A stretch of 64,000 bases of DNA from Tachypleus tridentatus (taxonomy: Eukaryota; Arthropoda; Merostomata; Xiphosura; Limulidae), in the NCBI RefSeq assembly GCF_004210375.1, contig NC_134833.1, positions 21,259,396-21,323,395 of the forward strand, read 5' to 3'. Shown here in pieces: positions 12,101 through 24,600 of this stretch. The notes beneath the pieces were generated by a model. The model worked only from the letters and a program-made list of their open reading frames with translations, was not told the origin of the DNA and searched no databases. Positions within the stretch are counted from its first letter, which is position 1. Every line of letters begins with the position of its first letter. A program made the position numbers and the translations under genes.

Positions 12101-15100
12101 AGCTCTATAAGTACTAGCTTCTGTTCAATAGAAGGCAATGGGCATTCCAGACTGGTTCAAGCTCTATAAGTACTAGCTTCTGTTCAATAGAAGGCAATGG
12201 GCATTCCAGACTAGTTCAAGCTCTATAAGTACTAGCTTCTGTTCAATAGAAGGCAATGGGCATTCCAGACTGGTTCAAGCTCTTTAAGTACTAGCTTCTG
12301 TTCAATAGAAGGCAATGGGCATTCCAGACTAGTTCAAGCTCTTTAAGTACTAGCTTCTGTTCAATAGAAGGCAATGGGCGTTCCAGACTGGTTCAAGCTC
12401 TTTAAGTACTAGCTTCTGTTCAATGGAAGGCAATGGGCATTCCAGACTGGTTCAAGCTCTATAAGTACTAGCTTCTGTTCAATAGAAGGCAATGGGTGTT
12501 CCAGACTGATTCAAGCTCTTTAAGTACTAGCTTCTGTTCAAAGAAGGCAATGGGCATTCCAGACTGGTTCAAGCTCTTTAAGTACTAGCCTCTGTTCAAT
12601 AGAAGGCAATGGGCATTCCAGACTGGTTCAAGCTCTATAAGTACGAGCTTCTGTTCATAAAGGAAAAGAAAAATGTACATCTGGTATTAGTGTTAACAAA
12701 ATAATTTCTTTAGGAAAAATTCAATGGTTAGTTTAATGTTCTTGTGTTTTGATATATTTAAACCTTTATTTATAATTTGATTCTTCATGAATAAAAACAA
12801 TTTCTGTAAGCAGTGTGATTATTTTTCATGTGGTTTTCCAATTCTTCTAACAGCTCATAATTGCTTTCAGATTCGTGTAATTCACAATTTTTTAGGCATC
12901 TTGCAGACACTTTAACCTACTTAACCAGTATACTTACTAATTACTATTTATATTTATACTCGCTAATTACTATTATGCACGCACCATTATTTCATTGGCT
13001 GAGTAATAAGTCTGAAGGCTTATAATGCTAAAAACTGGGTTTCATTAACTTTTGTTGGGCCGAGAGAGCAGACAAGCCATTGTATGGCTTTCCAGTTAAC
13101 AATAAACAAACAAACTAACTTCTTTTACAGGTAATGCTAGATGAATTTTACTGAATGCTTAATTTGTCATGAATCCTTGGGCAGTTGTAATTGTAAATCT
13201 TTGTGTACATATTTTTGTTTTCTTTGACTCTATGATCACGGTGAGGTGAAAGTGCCTATGTTGAGGACTTGTAAAGAGTGCCATTCAACTTAGTATGAAT
13301 CTGTAATAAGACTTAATCAGTGTTTCATGTTATTCTACATTGCTGATTTCACAACACACTGTGTTAAGAGCATAGGAAATACCAGATACAATATATAGCG
13401 ATGTTGAAAACAGCTTCATGCCATTCATCAGATTCTAGAGACTATGTAAAGTATACATTGAAAAGTATTTATTCTTTGTACGCTTGCACTTCAGCTTTTC
13501 AGGGTGTTAATTCAGAATGACTTTATTAATTCACAAGCATTTCTTTAGTACAGGTACTTTTATTAACATTTGATATTTTGTGTATAAATTTGTATCATTT
13601 ACTAAGAGCTTGCAACTTTTTGTGGATATAAATTACAAATTCAGAACTATAGTCAATATTATTTCTTCAGTCCAGGTATGATCCAGTGGATCAACCTCAT
13701 TCATGTTCAGTTCACTTTTTTTTTGGGCTATGTCGATTTAACCTAAAAATTGACCCTTAGAGTTTTTCATGCTATAACTTTCAACATGTTTTGTGTATCT
13801 TCACAGAAGTTTACAAGCTTTCAGTAATCATCAAAGAGTCCTTTGTAGACAAAAAAAAAATTACAATTTTCATCAGAAAATTTGACATTATACGTCATCA
13901 CTTTTGTCTACTCCAAGTGCAGTGATTTTCGTGTTAAAATTAAACGTACTTTCATTCATCTGAAAAAACTCAAATTTCAATTGTTTATTCTCTAAAACTT
14001 CTTAAATAAATTTCAAGTATGTTTTTTAGTAAAACTGTATTTGTTGTCTTTCTCTACCATAAACTGTATAAAAGGTAGATCAAATTGACCAACCTTGTAA
14101 CCACCAAAAAAATAAGTGAAATAAACCTGAATTACCCTTTTTCTTTTCAGACTGTAACAGTTAACTACTTTTGTTTATCCTAAATAGCTTAAATATCATA
14201 ACACTATACATCTGATTGTACTTTATTTTATTGTCCTTTGAACTGTAAACTAATATTCCTGCCATAAAACTTGTAAGTTGCACACAATAGTGAAGCTTAA
14301 GTTACATTATGTGATTGCATAATGTATGTAGTATTTGCATGTTGCTTGTGAGTGTACCTTGCAAAAATGTTAGTTTATTTTACTTAATCTAACCTGAATT
14401 TTATAATTGTTAAATTTTATTTACTTTTATAATGATGAAGAATACACATGAAAAACAAGAAATAAAGGACTTATGTTGACTGTTGATGAATCTTAACTGT
14501 ACCTTTTTTATACTAATGGCACTACTATACTAAATAATGTTTAACTAATTAAATAATATACCAATGATCTAGGAATTCAACAAAATATACAGTTTTCTGT
14601 GTAGAAAACAATGTAATATTACATGTCATTTGATAAAATAAAATACTGACTTTGTTATAAATAGTTTAGCATTAAATGTCCAAACTGTTGACAGCTTCTG
14701 AGAGTATGTGAGTGTGGAAAGAGGGTTCTTGTTTTCTATTTTATGGATCTGTAACTAAATATGAATGAGGTTGATCCAGTGGATCAAGAGTAGAAAAATT
14801 ATGCTTTACCTGAGATATTGTAAAATTATAATGAGTAATTTATGTTAAATGTTGTTCTTGGAGGAGATGCATATATAACAAATGTCACAATTATCATATT
14901 AGGGAAAAGTAAGGAATTTTTTAGGATATTGCATTATAAAATTTAAGGACTTAAAACTTACATAACATTAAAATTAAAATCAACTACATTTATATGCAAG
15001 GTTTATTTTAATATTATGATAAGAAAGTAGTATAATTGAAGTTTGAATGTAACCCACAAAAACCTTGACATGTACAGGAAAAGATGCCCATAGTGAAAGT

Positions 15101-18100
15101 GTTAAAGGGGTTTACATATTTAAAATGTTGTGAATTACCATTTCAAATGTATATTTATTGTTATAAACAAACAACATTTTTTGTAATGTTTGGTAGCATC
15201 TTATTTGTCAACAAGACATGCTTATATTTAAATATTTCCTTGTGCTAAATGTAATAGACTTTGTAAATCATTTTCACAAGCAGTAGCTGAACAATTGGAT
15301 ACAAGGTATGATCCTAAGGTTTAATTGTTTTGTAATAAAAAGAATCATTTCATCTAACATATTACTGATATTTCAAAAACTGAATGTGTCGTACCTTACC
15401 TTCATCTAATCAGGCTGAATTTTGTTATCTTTCAAAGCAAATTGTTTTACTTCTGTTTGGATTTAGATTGGTTCCTTATTAATTAATATATTTCTTTAAC
15501 AATTTCTTTTGTAAATGTTACCAGGCAGTTTAATGTTTTAATGTTGAGAGATGGTTTTGGAGGAATTTTTAAAGCATGTATTTACTGGTAAAAACAAAAG
15601 TACAGTTTCTATGAAAATAATTTATGTGAAACCTACCTGATTGTTTGTGGAAAAGCTATAATACAGCTGATTGAGCAACACATTTACAGGAATCGGTGAA
15701 AGGTAGTTTTAAAGGTATATATCAGAAAAGTATTTCTAATACACGTGTGATAGAGCCAGCAGTAAGAGAGCTAATATCAGTGATGCTATGTGAGTTCAAG
15801 GAAGAAAACTTGTTTGTTTTGCAGATGAAATTTGAGATTTCTAACCAGTATGATTTGTGTTCTGCAGGTCTTGTTCATGCCACTCAACCAAAGGCTCTTG
15901 GTCTCGAACCAGACAATGATACTGATGTAGACAAGACTTTAGAACAAGTTGCAAATAATGACCCAGTCCTTAAAATACTGAACTGGAATAACATTAAGGT
16001 TAGTCAATGTTCAATAAATTATTAGTATGAGCTCAGAGGTAATGTTAAAAGCAGAATGTGTGATAGCAAAAATTAGAAATACGTCCCTATGTGTTTTGTT
16101 ACAGAAGTTAAAATACTTAGAAATTGCTTCCTTTGATGTGGTACAGTACATTTTTTAAAGACTTGTGGTCTTTGGAAATGCACTGTACTATGTCTTAGCC
16201 AAGTTAGTCTTCAAAAATATATTATGCTAAGTTTTTTGCTAACACATGTCCAATTAGTTACAAACACGCTATAGTTATTGACAAGCTACAATATGAATTT
16301 ATCTTTTTACATACAACATACTTTACCAAAAGGTTTCTAAATTTTGTGAAGATATGTTAGTAAATGCAATACAGCTTCACAAAAATGGGATTGGACTGGT
16401 GCCATTAATGTTGCTTAAAGGTCTGTGTGAAAATGCACCCAGAAATAGTATTTGTGTTGTCTTTTTCTAGTTACACAGAAATTAAGTTCACAAACGGTTT
16501 TTTTCTCTCTTTTTGTACTTTGTACACAAAAACGTTGAAATGTTACAAATATGGGGTAGATCTAATTTTGATCCAGCTTCATGTGTGTTGTCACAAACCT
16601 ATTTGATATAGCACAAACCTAGAAAATTGGCTTATTGTCAACTATATTATATTTAGCTGGAATCTCGCATTATGAAGAACAAAAATACTGTAAGAATACA
16701 GTAATATCTCGGTATGCATGTATTCCATAAACAAAGTGTTAGTATAATAAGCTTTGGATTTTCTATTATTATTTTACACAGAAAGCTAAAAGTAAAATAA
16801 AATAATAAACAAATATACTGAAATATATAAATAATAAATGTACTGATCTACAGTTCATATAAACAAAAATGAAATTATAATGTATGGATTATTAAGCATT
16901 GTACATTGAGGTGATCATATGTTTAACATTTGTCTCAGTTGTCAGGTTTTATGTGTTGGGTAGAATTCTTTATAGTGGGTGTTTTGTGAAGCAGAGGAAG
17001 GGAAAAAGACCACACTTCATTCCATTTCACCAATGGACCATCATTGTTGATGAATCCTGCTCTCTCCCCTCCAACACACACATCTAACTCTACATACCTT
17101 CTTTCATGTCGGTTTTTAATTTTAATAGTGTAGTATAAAATTGTATGATTTTTTCAAATAAATTGTATTTGTTTATAGTGTGAACTTGTGAGTCACGAAG
17201 TGTTAAGCGTGTGGAATGGCGAGTCACGAAGTGATAAGTCATTCAATATATGATGTTTCAGTATATGAAGAAAGATGCATCTTCTTTGATATCAACATAT
17301 AAATGTATATTGTAATAGATCTTAAAACCAAATAAATGATTTTTGTTTTATTTAAAACATGCAACCTTAACTTCAAATTAATTTCTTTTGAAAATGAGTC
17401 CATTTTATTGGTAATAAAGAAACTGTATAAACATATTGCTTTTACTATTTAATTGCATTCATGGTTCATATCAGTTACAAATTCATGCTGACTATTTAGA
17501 AAACTAACAGTTGTATAAAATTGTTATTAACTACTTGGGTTATAAAACTTTTTTGTAAATATTAGACTCAGAAAAGGAGTTTCTAAAACATCTGTCATAT
17601 CATTTCCTTTTAATTCAAAATTAGAAAGTTTAGCAAACATTTTAATAATTGCATTAAGTAATCCCATTAACCTGTGTACTAGAAATGTGAAGTAATTAAT
17701 GTTTTTGATACTTTAGTGAATGGGACAATATAGATGGTTTTGTAGATAGTATAGTTTCTTACTTGTAAAAGGTGGAAAACATTGCTTTGTTTATTCATAC
17801 AGTAACATAGATTGTTAAAGTTGAGAAATGGATTTATTTTTGTAGAATATTTCCAGAGAAAAGTTCCAGCGACTCTTTAAAGGGCTGAAAACAAACACAA
17901 ACTTAGAAGTACTGAGTTTGGCAAACACTGAACTTACTGATGGTCCTGTAGAGGTATGATTATTTCTCTGAAATAGTTTTATCAGTTTTCATCATCTTTT
18001 TGAATACAGGAAATCGCATAGTATTCTTTTACGTGATAAGGTAATTCTGTTGTGTCGCTTATATAAATAATATATAAATGTTCTGTAATATGTTTAGATT

Positions 18101-21100
18101 CCTTATAACACCACTGGTCTTTTTCTGCAATACTGTGTGCATACAAGTTTTGTTTGTTTGGGTTTTGTTTTTTTTTGCTGTTTCTCTGAGTGTAAATTCA
18201 TATGGTTCAAGTTATTTTGTCAATAATTATAGAAGCTGTTAGGAGCTTCTAATAAGTCTGATTGCTCTACCATGTAATGCAGTACACTTTAAAAGTAACC
18301 AATAGTTACAATTATAATATTACCTTTGGTCCTCAAGGGAAGTACTGTTTTTGTTGTTGTACAAATGGATGTCTCCATGTCAAGTGTGTTTCTTGCTAAC
18401 AAAACATAAATTTTGAGGACTTTTTTTTTTTTTTTGTAGTTATAATGGTTGTCTCTTTGCTTTGCTGGCAAAACTTTATATCTTTCCTAGGTATTTTCTG
18501 AAAAGAAAGCCGAATTAGCTTTTGACTTTATCTCTAGTATTTTATGCTCTTGAATGTTCTATTTGTGTAATGCAGTTCAAAATCCAATGTTTTATATTTC
18601 CAAAATTTGTTTTACATTTTTTATGCTTTATTATAGTCTTTCAAACACACACACACACACACACAACCAATATCCCTGATTTATATCTGTTTTACTATGT
18701 TAATATCTAACTAATGCTGTTTTTTACTTGATTTGTTAAATTTTGAGAAAATAAACAAAAATAAATCATTGATGTCGAGAAAACCCACTTGTAGAGAAAT
18801 ATATATGCTGACAATGACCAAAGAAGGTCGAAATGTTGTTCGCTCTTCTATGTAAAATATTTTCTCAACCGAAACAAGCCGTTTTTGCATATATAAAAAT
18901 AAATCATGGAGTACGATCATATACATCAAACGTTCTCGTAGAGAAACACAAATAATTAATAATTATTAAATTTACTGTTAAGGAAAAATAATTGTGGCTA
19001 TAATTTCACCAGACAACCTTTGTCTTTACTGCATTTCTCTGTAATTTCATTTTTCTTACTTTGTTCATTATCTTAACTTCTTTATGAACTCTGTTTAAAA
19101 TGATTTTTTTTGAACAGTGTCACACTGTAGGACACTTTTAATTACAAGAAATATTACTATCTTTTCTTTCTCAGTTTTGGTATAATATTTTTTTATTATA
19201 CTCTGTTGACGTGCAGCAAGTGAAGAATTATGTCTTTTTCTTTGTTACAACTACAGTTCATACAGTTTTATAAACAAATTTTACCCTGAAAAGAAAGTCC
19301 ACTACTAATTTACATTAAATACACAGGTATAAAACTGTCATCGTATTTGTAAATTTCAGTATATAAAATTATGCAAAGCTTTAAAAAAGCCAAAATAATT
19401 TATAAATGAACAGTTAAAGATGTGGGAAAAGTACAGGGTGTTCGGAAAGTCACTGTGCACTTATATGTATATGATTACAAAACTGCACAGTGACTTTCAG
19501 AACACCCTGTATAACTCTGGCTAGCTGTCTAAATATTACTGAAGCTTGTTTGTTGGCTTCTTCTTAATACTTTTAAAGTTCATATAGATCTTACCTGTCA
19601 CCAACTGGCATAAGAAATTTGTTGTATTCAATTATTTGTGCTTACTTTATATCACTTGGTGGCTCATTACTTAAGAATTATGTGATTAACAGATCTGCTA
19701 CGAGCCAGTGATGAGAAACTTTAGAATATTTGAATACATGGCTAGATGCTGCTTTAATTACAGCATTACATTTTTTATTTGGATTTCACTTTTTAAAACT
19801 AAAATCATTCTATGCTTAATCAACTAGAGAAATTATATTTACAAAACAGAATTGTTTTATTTTGAGTTTACTTACTAGTTGTAAAAATATTTGTTGTTTT
19901 TTTGTTTACTTTTGTTGATACAGATTCTTGTTCAAGCTTTAGAACAGAACAAGAGCTTAAAATCTCTTAACGTCGAGTCCAACTATCTTACACCACAGAC
20001 AATCCGTAATCTAGTCAAGGCCCTTTTACCAACTCAAAGTGTCCTTGAGTTGAGGACTGCCAATCAGGTAATATTAGCTTGTTTACAGGGTAGTTTGAAA
20101 ATTAGATCCTCCACGTTTCAGTATTATCTGTTTGAATGCCGTTTCACTTGTAGGACCCACTGTTTAGGTTTGTATTAAATCATTTTGGTCAGATTTACTG
20201 TCATATACTGAAGAACTTTTTTCAACGCATCTGGCATCCTTTCTTGTTGGGAATATAAACTTGCTTTATTTAATATTGTTTTTGAGAAGCTGTAACATCA
20301 GATACAGAAAATTTGTGGTATTTCAAGTTGGGAAAGTAAAGACAAAAGTCGTACTTAATGGAGAATTAACAACTTTTGGGAAAACTGAAATTAATTACAC
20401 ATTTAAAGGATTAATTTTGTAATTAGTACTACTGCTGAATGTCTACCAGTGGAACAGCAGTAAATGCATGGACTTACAACACTGAAATCCTTGGTTCAAT
20501 TCCCTGCAGTGGACACAACAAGATGGCCTGTTGTGGCTTTGATCTAAAACACACCCTTTTGAATGCTGGAGATATTCAGATATTACACTCTACAGACTAG
20601 AAAAAGAAATATTATTGAATAAAGTTAAATTGATATTAAGCTTAATTTAGTCGCAGATAAAAACCTTTAGAAAATGAATGTAGTTGTGAAGGGACATCTC
20701 TTTTTTTGGTGTTTTCAGTTAATTTGTCTTTTCTATACTTTATTTTTTCCTCTTAGAGTCCTCAGGTTCTTGGTAACAAGATTGAAATGGAGATTTCTAA
20801 GTTAGTAGAAAAGAATGACACACTACTGAGGATTGGAATCTTCTTCGAGATAGCTGATGCTCGGATTCGAGTCGCTGCAAAACTACAAGAGAACAACGAT
20901 GCCAGTAAATATATTTAATTTTCTTTGATTAGTTTAAAAACAAATGAAAGAAAGCTTCTCAGCATTGCATCTCTTATTTAGCTTTATAAAGATTACTAGC
21001 TATATACTTCAGACACAGTATTAGTACCTAATGCACACATGGTCTTAATCTTCTGTTAAGTATAATAATAAAGTAATATAAAACCTGATATTTTTATCTG

Positions 21101-21372
21101 TGATGCTATGTTTTTGTCTCTAACAAGTTTTATATTTTTACACAAATTATTGACAAAATATGGTATTACTGATCAATAGTACTGTTCTAAAGGGTTAATA
21201 TGACTTATTTTAAGCTGCAACAGTTGAATAAATGGCAGAATTTGTAGTGAGAAAAAAATGAATAAAAATAGTTTCTTTTAAGTTTTTATAATTTTCGTTC
21301 GTTCTTAGAAATTAATGTTAATTTTCTGTCTTGTTCTCATTAGTTCGAGTGAAGAGAGTTGGAGCTGAATAA
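8945..21372 (+). CDS. tmod: Tropomodulin (3' eight exons; N-terminal exon not found)
   Basis: Tropomodulin caps the pointed ends of actin filaments together with tropomyosin in muscle sarcomeres and in the membrane skeleton. Eight exons join in frame: 8945-9104, 9810-9941, 10771-10860, 15868-15998, 17846-17953, 19924-20067, 20757-20904 and 21344-21372. They give 313 residues and a stop. Family landmarks in order: CKDQTTKTPTGPLNRKKLLDYL of the first actin-binding segment, AILGLHSMMNQDQYYASLLN, NDPVLKILNWNNIK opening the leucine-rich-repeat cap, SLKSLNVESNYLTPQTIRNL, LGNKIEMEISKLVEKNDTLL, and a C-terminal IRVKRVGAE. The wording is closest to insect tropomodulin. Family members have roughly 350-400 residues, so the N-terminal tropomyosin-binding helix is missing; its exon(s) are probably upstream of the window. 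All introns are GT..AG and every reading-frame phase matches, so I regard the gene as functional. Confidence 0.93.
9810..9941 (+). CDS. tmod: tropomodulin exon b
   Basis: The acceptor is atattacag and the donor gcag|gtaaag; both junctions are phase 1. It encodes GKVWIQKEKQR followed by a run of four aspartates (DDDD) and an acidic helix ending ATEAELVDLA, the second tropomyosin-binding region of the family. Confidence 0.88.
10771..10860 (+). CDS. tmod: tropomodulin exon c
   Basis: The acceptor is tttctttcag and the donor gaaa|gtatgt, phase 1 to phase 1. It encodes ILGLHSMMNQDQYYASLLNK, almost the same as the insect protein at this place. A 5-kb intron with a minisatellite follows. Confidence 0.9.
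11422..12657. repeat. 59-bp minisatellite, about 21 copies
   Basis: The unit begins agaaggcaatgggcattcca and continues gactggttcaagctctttaa then gtactagcttctgttcaat. Start positions 11422, 11481 and 11540 give a 59-bp period. Variation is limited to a few sites (gcg/gtg/gca after the ggg, ttt/tat in ctcttt, gcc/gct/act in the tail), plus one 1-2 base deletion near 12540. It lies in the tropomodulin intron after exon c. Confidence 0.95.
12993..13120 (+). mobile_element. tRNA-derived SINE, family B
   Basis: The sequence aataagtctgaaggcttataatgc resembles the anticodon-arm region of the family B head seen at 38412 and 61345. It is followed by gggccgagagagcagacaagccattgtatggcttt-like tail text, ending in aataaacaaacaaac. 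It is degenerate, so it is an old copy. Confidence 0.6.
13681..14787. mobile_element. 1.1-kb element with terminal inverted repeats, non-autonomous
   Basis: The left end at about 13681 reads gatccagtggatcaacctca then ttcat. The right end at about 14761-14787, read on the minus strand, gives gatccactggatcaacctca then ttcat, and similarity continues inward for some ten more bases (agttcac and agttaca). The interior shows no open frame of note. This fits a non-autonomous DNA transposon, though the superfamily is not clear from the ends. Confidence 0.55.
15868..15998 (+). CDS. tmod: tropomodulin exon d
   Basis: The acceptor is gtgttctgcag and the donor taag|gttagt. It enters in phase 1 (giving serine with the previous A) and leaves in phase 0. 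It encodes LVHATQPKALGLEPDNDTDV and then TLEQVANNDPVLKILNWNNI, the linker and first leucine-rich repeat. An upstream acceptor at 15689 is excluded because it would bring in an in-frame stop. Confidence 0.9.
15999..17845 (+). other. tmod: tropomodulin intron d-e
   Basis: It holds AT-rich sequence with no exon seen. At 16699 the text cagtaatatctcggtatgca resembles a pogo/Tigger-type terminus, but I could not find a matching inverted end, so no element is called. A 13-base motif, gagtcacgaagtg, occurs twice near 17190-17235. Confidence 0.5.
17846..17953 (+). CDS. tmod: tropomodulin exon e
   Basis: The acceptor is tatttttgtag and the donor agag|gtatga, phase 0 on both sides. It encodes 36 residues with FKGLKTNTNLEVLSLANTEL, a leucine-rich repeat of the C-terminal cap domain. 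Confidence 0.9.
17954..19923 (+). other. tmod: tropomodulin intron e-f
   Basis: AT-rich intron with a short (AC)n microsatellite at about 18645-18665 and the MITE at 19433-19510. No further exon was recognised. Confidence 0.6.
19433..19510. mobile_element. Tc1/mariner-type foldback MITE
   Basis: The left arm starts cagggtgttcggaaagtcac and continues tgtgca. The right arm, read on the minus strand, starts cagggtgttctgaaagtcac and continues tgtgca, one mismatch in about 26 bases. The arms are separated by about 25 bases, and TA dinucleotides flank both ends (19432-19433 and 19510-19511), which is the Tc1/mariner target site. It is too short to code for anything. Confidence 0.8.
19924..20067 (+). 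CDS. tmod: tropomodulin exon f
   Basis: The acceptor is ttgatacag and the donor tcag|gtaata, phase 0 on both sides. Its 48 residues include SLKSLNVESNYLTPQTI and VLELRTANQ, two further leucine-rich repeats. Confidence 0.92.
20068..20756 (+). other. tmod: tropomodulin intron f-g
   Basis: A 689-base intron that contains a family B SINE at 20442-20564. Nothing else was recognised. Confidence 0.6.
20442..20564 (+). mobile_element. tRNA-derived SINE, family B
   Basis: The head reads ccagtggaacagcagtaaat, then ggacttacaacactgaaatc, with a B-box-like ggttcaattccc. The tail, gatggcctgttgtggctttg then atctaaaacacac, is a variant of the shared SINE tail. Confidence 0.65.
20757..20904 (+). CDS. tmod: tropomodulin exon g
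   Basis: The acceptor is tttcctcttag and the donor gcca|gtaaat. It enters in phase 0 and leaves in phase 1. It encodes LGNKIEMEISKLVEKNDTLL and DARIRVAAKLQENND, the last repeat and the C-terminal helix that contacts actin. Confidence 0.92.
21344..21372 (+). CDS. tmod: tropomodulin terminal exon h
   Basis: The acceptor is ttctcattag. With the carried A it encodes IRVKRVGAE and then TAA. Insect tropomodulins end with a very similar basic motif, which supports this short last exon. Confidence 0.88.
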
Positions 21373-21662
21373 ACAAACCTAGTTTGGTGGTACTTAAAAC
21401 TCTGAATTGCTAACAAGCTACAGAATCTTCTTGCTATCAAAATTCAGCCATCATTGTTGATTACCTTTGCTGTATCTTTGGGTTTCTTATGTTCAGAAAA
21501 ATGTGACTGGTATTAACATACTTAAATGTATGCTTTTTGTTTTAGTACAGATCCAAGGATTCATATTTGGTAATTTTCTGCCCTTTATTTTTATGTCATC
21601 AGTTTTAATTTTAACTATAATTATGATATAGACAGTAATGCTCTTAATAGTAGCAAAAGGAT

Positions 21663-21668
21663 AATAAA
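21663..21668 (+). terminator. tmod: Candidate polyadenylation signal, tropomodulin (proximal)
   Basis: AATAAA about 290 bases after the tropomodulin stop. Such hexamers are common in AT-rich DNA, so use is unproven. Confidence 0.35.
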
Positions 21669-24600
21669 ACAGAGTTGTTGCTCATGTAATTTGTTTTATT
21701 AAAAATAAAAAAATATTTTTTTTGCAAGTTGAAATGCTCACTCTAAAGAAACGTATTTTTGGATTTAAACTGTACGTTAATATTTGACTTAAAAACAGTC
21801 GTTTTTAAGCATCACAAGTATCTGTGTCGTGCAATGCCTAGTATTGGTAGTACAGTTTTTGTATAAATTTGTAACACAATTTAAAAACAAATTAACCACT
21901 GTAGACTAAATGAAGATTTTGGATGTCGCATGTTTTATTACAAGTATTAAAGAAAAAGAAACTATAGTATAAATTTAACATATTATCATAAGTATACAAG
22001 CCTTAAAATAGATAAACCCTAGTGACAAAACTTTGATTTAATATCTATGCATGTGTTACTGTTTTGAACATGTGCATGTTATTGTACTTCATGTCAAGTA
22101 TAGTTTGCGTATCTCTTGAGGAAGGTATATATTGAGTGTTCTCTTCACTCTTGCTGATACTGTGCTTGTATCTTATGCAATTGGTTGCACAAAATGCGCA
22201 CGTTTCTTTGAGTGTTACGTATTTGAAAATGTTAGCAACACTCAGCATTTTTACGTAATTTGATAAGTTAGCTATTTAAACAGCTTGCTTTAGATTATTT
22301 AAATTTTAACACTGTTTTGAAGTGAATGTTAAGAACAGAACATGAATTTACAGTGGTTGTACCAGCTCTTTTGTTAGTTTCAAAATGCATGTGCCAAAAC
22401 TTTTATGTAACCTCTCTTTCGGGCATTTTGTTCAACTACCATCTATTTGGAATGAATAGAATCTTGCCATTCTACTGATGGGAAAACTTTGATCATGTAA
22501 ACGTGACTATACGTGTATCTATGACTTTTCTGGATGAAAAGTGTTAGCTGTCAAAATTAAATTACCCAGAACAAATCAGAATACAACAGGAACCTTGTAC
22601 ACATGCAATTTTTGATAATTTTGTTGCAATTTAATGAAAGGGGTGTTGAATATTTTGTTCATTGATTGAGAAATACATTATGGTTCTGCATAAATGCATG
22701 ATGCACTTTCACGTTAATCACAAATGTTTTTCAATGCTAGAAATAGATATAGGACCTGGCTAGATTGTATTCAAAGCTGATAATAACTATTGTAACTCGC
22801 CAGAACAAAAAAGAATTTTTAATAAGAATTTAAAAGTGACTTGTATTGAGTTTGTTATATAACTTTGTAGAGGGAGTTTTTACATAATATTTTTCATTAC
22901 TTAATGCTTGGATGTCTTTCTTAACATGAAATCAGACTTAAATGAAAGTAAAGATTTAGTGGTAAGATTTGATTGTATCAGTTTGTAGACCTTGATTTGT
23001 GATCAAGTCTTCATTACAGTGTATCACTGTTTGTTTTATTTTAGTCATGTAACCAATAAAAACATTTAAAGTTTAAAAGTAAAGAATAAAAAATCAAAAT
23101 TTAAACACTTCAGAAACAATTAGAAATATTCTCAGTGTTATGCACTATAAAAAACATTATTTCAAATGGAGTTATTCTGCATGCTTAAGTCTGAACTTGG
23201 GTCAGTCTGCAGTAGTTAACATACCAGTCACATATCTGTAGTTGAAATGTTTTACCATTCTGTAAAATGATTCCTCAAGCTCCTACTGTGTTTTGTAGTC
23301 CAGCAATTTCTTGGCAGGTTGATAATGGACCGCTTTTTTTAGCAAAATGTAAAAACCTTGATTTTAAACCAAAAGAAGTATTTTTATTTCTTCAGAATAG
23401 TGTCTCAACTAAACTTTGGGTATTTCACATCAGAAAATAATAATAGAAAATCTAAATCATATTTTCTACGTTTCTAAGAGACAAAATTACATATTTAAGT
23501 ATAGTGAGTTGATTCTAAGTTCTGTACAACTTGGTCAAGTATTTTCACTCTTTGTTTAGAAGATAAATTTTTCATGTTAATGCAACCACTGTGTATGATA
23601 GTAAGTGAAATAGGTAACAGTGGTGTCGAATGACAATGTTAAAACTATGACTTGCAGTTCAAATTATTTGTACTGGACGTGAAAAAATCTCGCTTTAAAA
23701 CTTGCTTGGAAGTTTCCAATTATATGACCTTGGATATTATTCGACTATTTTAGCACTATGTAAAGAGCAACTATTAGATAGAAAAGTGGAAGCTAAGACA
23801 CTATTTTACATCTTTTGGGAAGGTTTGTAAACAGTATTGTGTTATGTTAGTGTAATACTTTATTTTAATGTTTTATTTCAGTTATAATAAGTTAGTGAAC
23901 TTATTTTTATAGTCACATTATTTTAGCTCTGTGATGTTAAAAAGTGTGCATTGAGCCTGGACTATATTTGTATGTTTTGTAAAACTATTCATCTGCAATT
24001 CTACATTAAGTTGCATCTAAAGTTGCACCTTTTATCATTGCATACAGTACAAACATATTTGTTATTGTTTTTCCTTTAACCACATTGTATACATCAAAGG
24101 GCTATTAAAAATTTTTCTGTGCAAGAATTTTTTGTAGCATTAAAGTATTACTATAGCCAATGATTTGGTGAAAAACACCAGTCTTCATATAATATACTTT
24201 CATAATTATCTGGACTAAATTTGTTTAAATAAAGCATTGTGTAAAGAAATTTCAAGTAATCATGTAAGACAGTTTTTATCCCACAGAATAAAATTCATGT
24301 ACAAATGAATATAACCTGGAATTCGAAACCTTGCATGTGATTGAACAATAAAAAGTTGCCTTTTTCTACGATTACTTACGGATAGAAATGCCGTAAACTG
24401 CTTCAAGTTGTGAATGAAAATGTGGTGAAATGTTTGTTTATGCTAAGTTTTAATGACATAACTTGTCTTTTAATTTTCGGTTTAAATACTTGTAGCAGAA
24501 TTACACTGAATCGTCTACCAGTTTCTGATCTTGATAGTGAATGGTACAAGACTTTTAAAAATGTACCTGTTTAATATTTGATTTCTAAAAGTTAAAGAAA

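Larger units (their letters stand above)
10861..15867 (+). other. tmod: 5-kb tropomodulin intron
   Basis: This intron separates exons c and d. It holds the 59-bp minisatellite (11422-12657), a SINE (12993-13120) and an inverted-repeat element (13681-14787), each listed separately. I see no additional exon in it. The other introns of the gene are 0.4 to 2.0 kb. Confidence 0.8.

Noticed and set aside
15690-15867. Exon sequence upstream of tropomodulin exon d (open frame from 15696)
   Set aside because: Using the acceptor at 15689 with the incoming phase gives a stop after five codons. The acceptor at 15867 keeps the family sequence in frame.
16699-16745. Pogo/Tigger-type MITE beginning cagtaatatctcggtatgca
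   Set aside because: No matching inverted right end was found downstream, so the boundaries cannot be supported.
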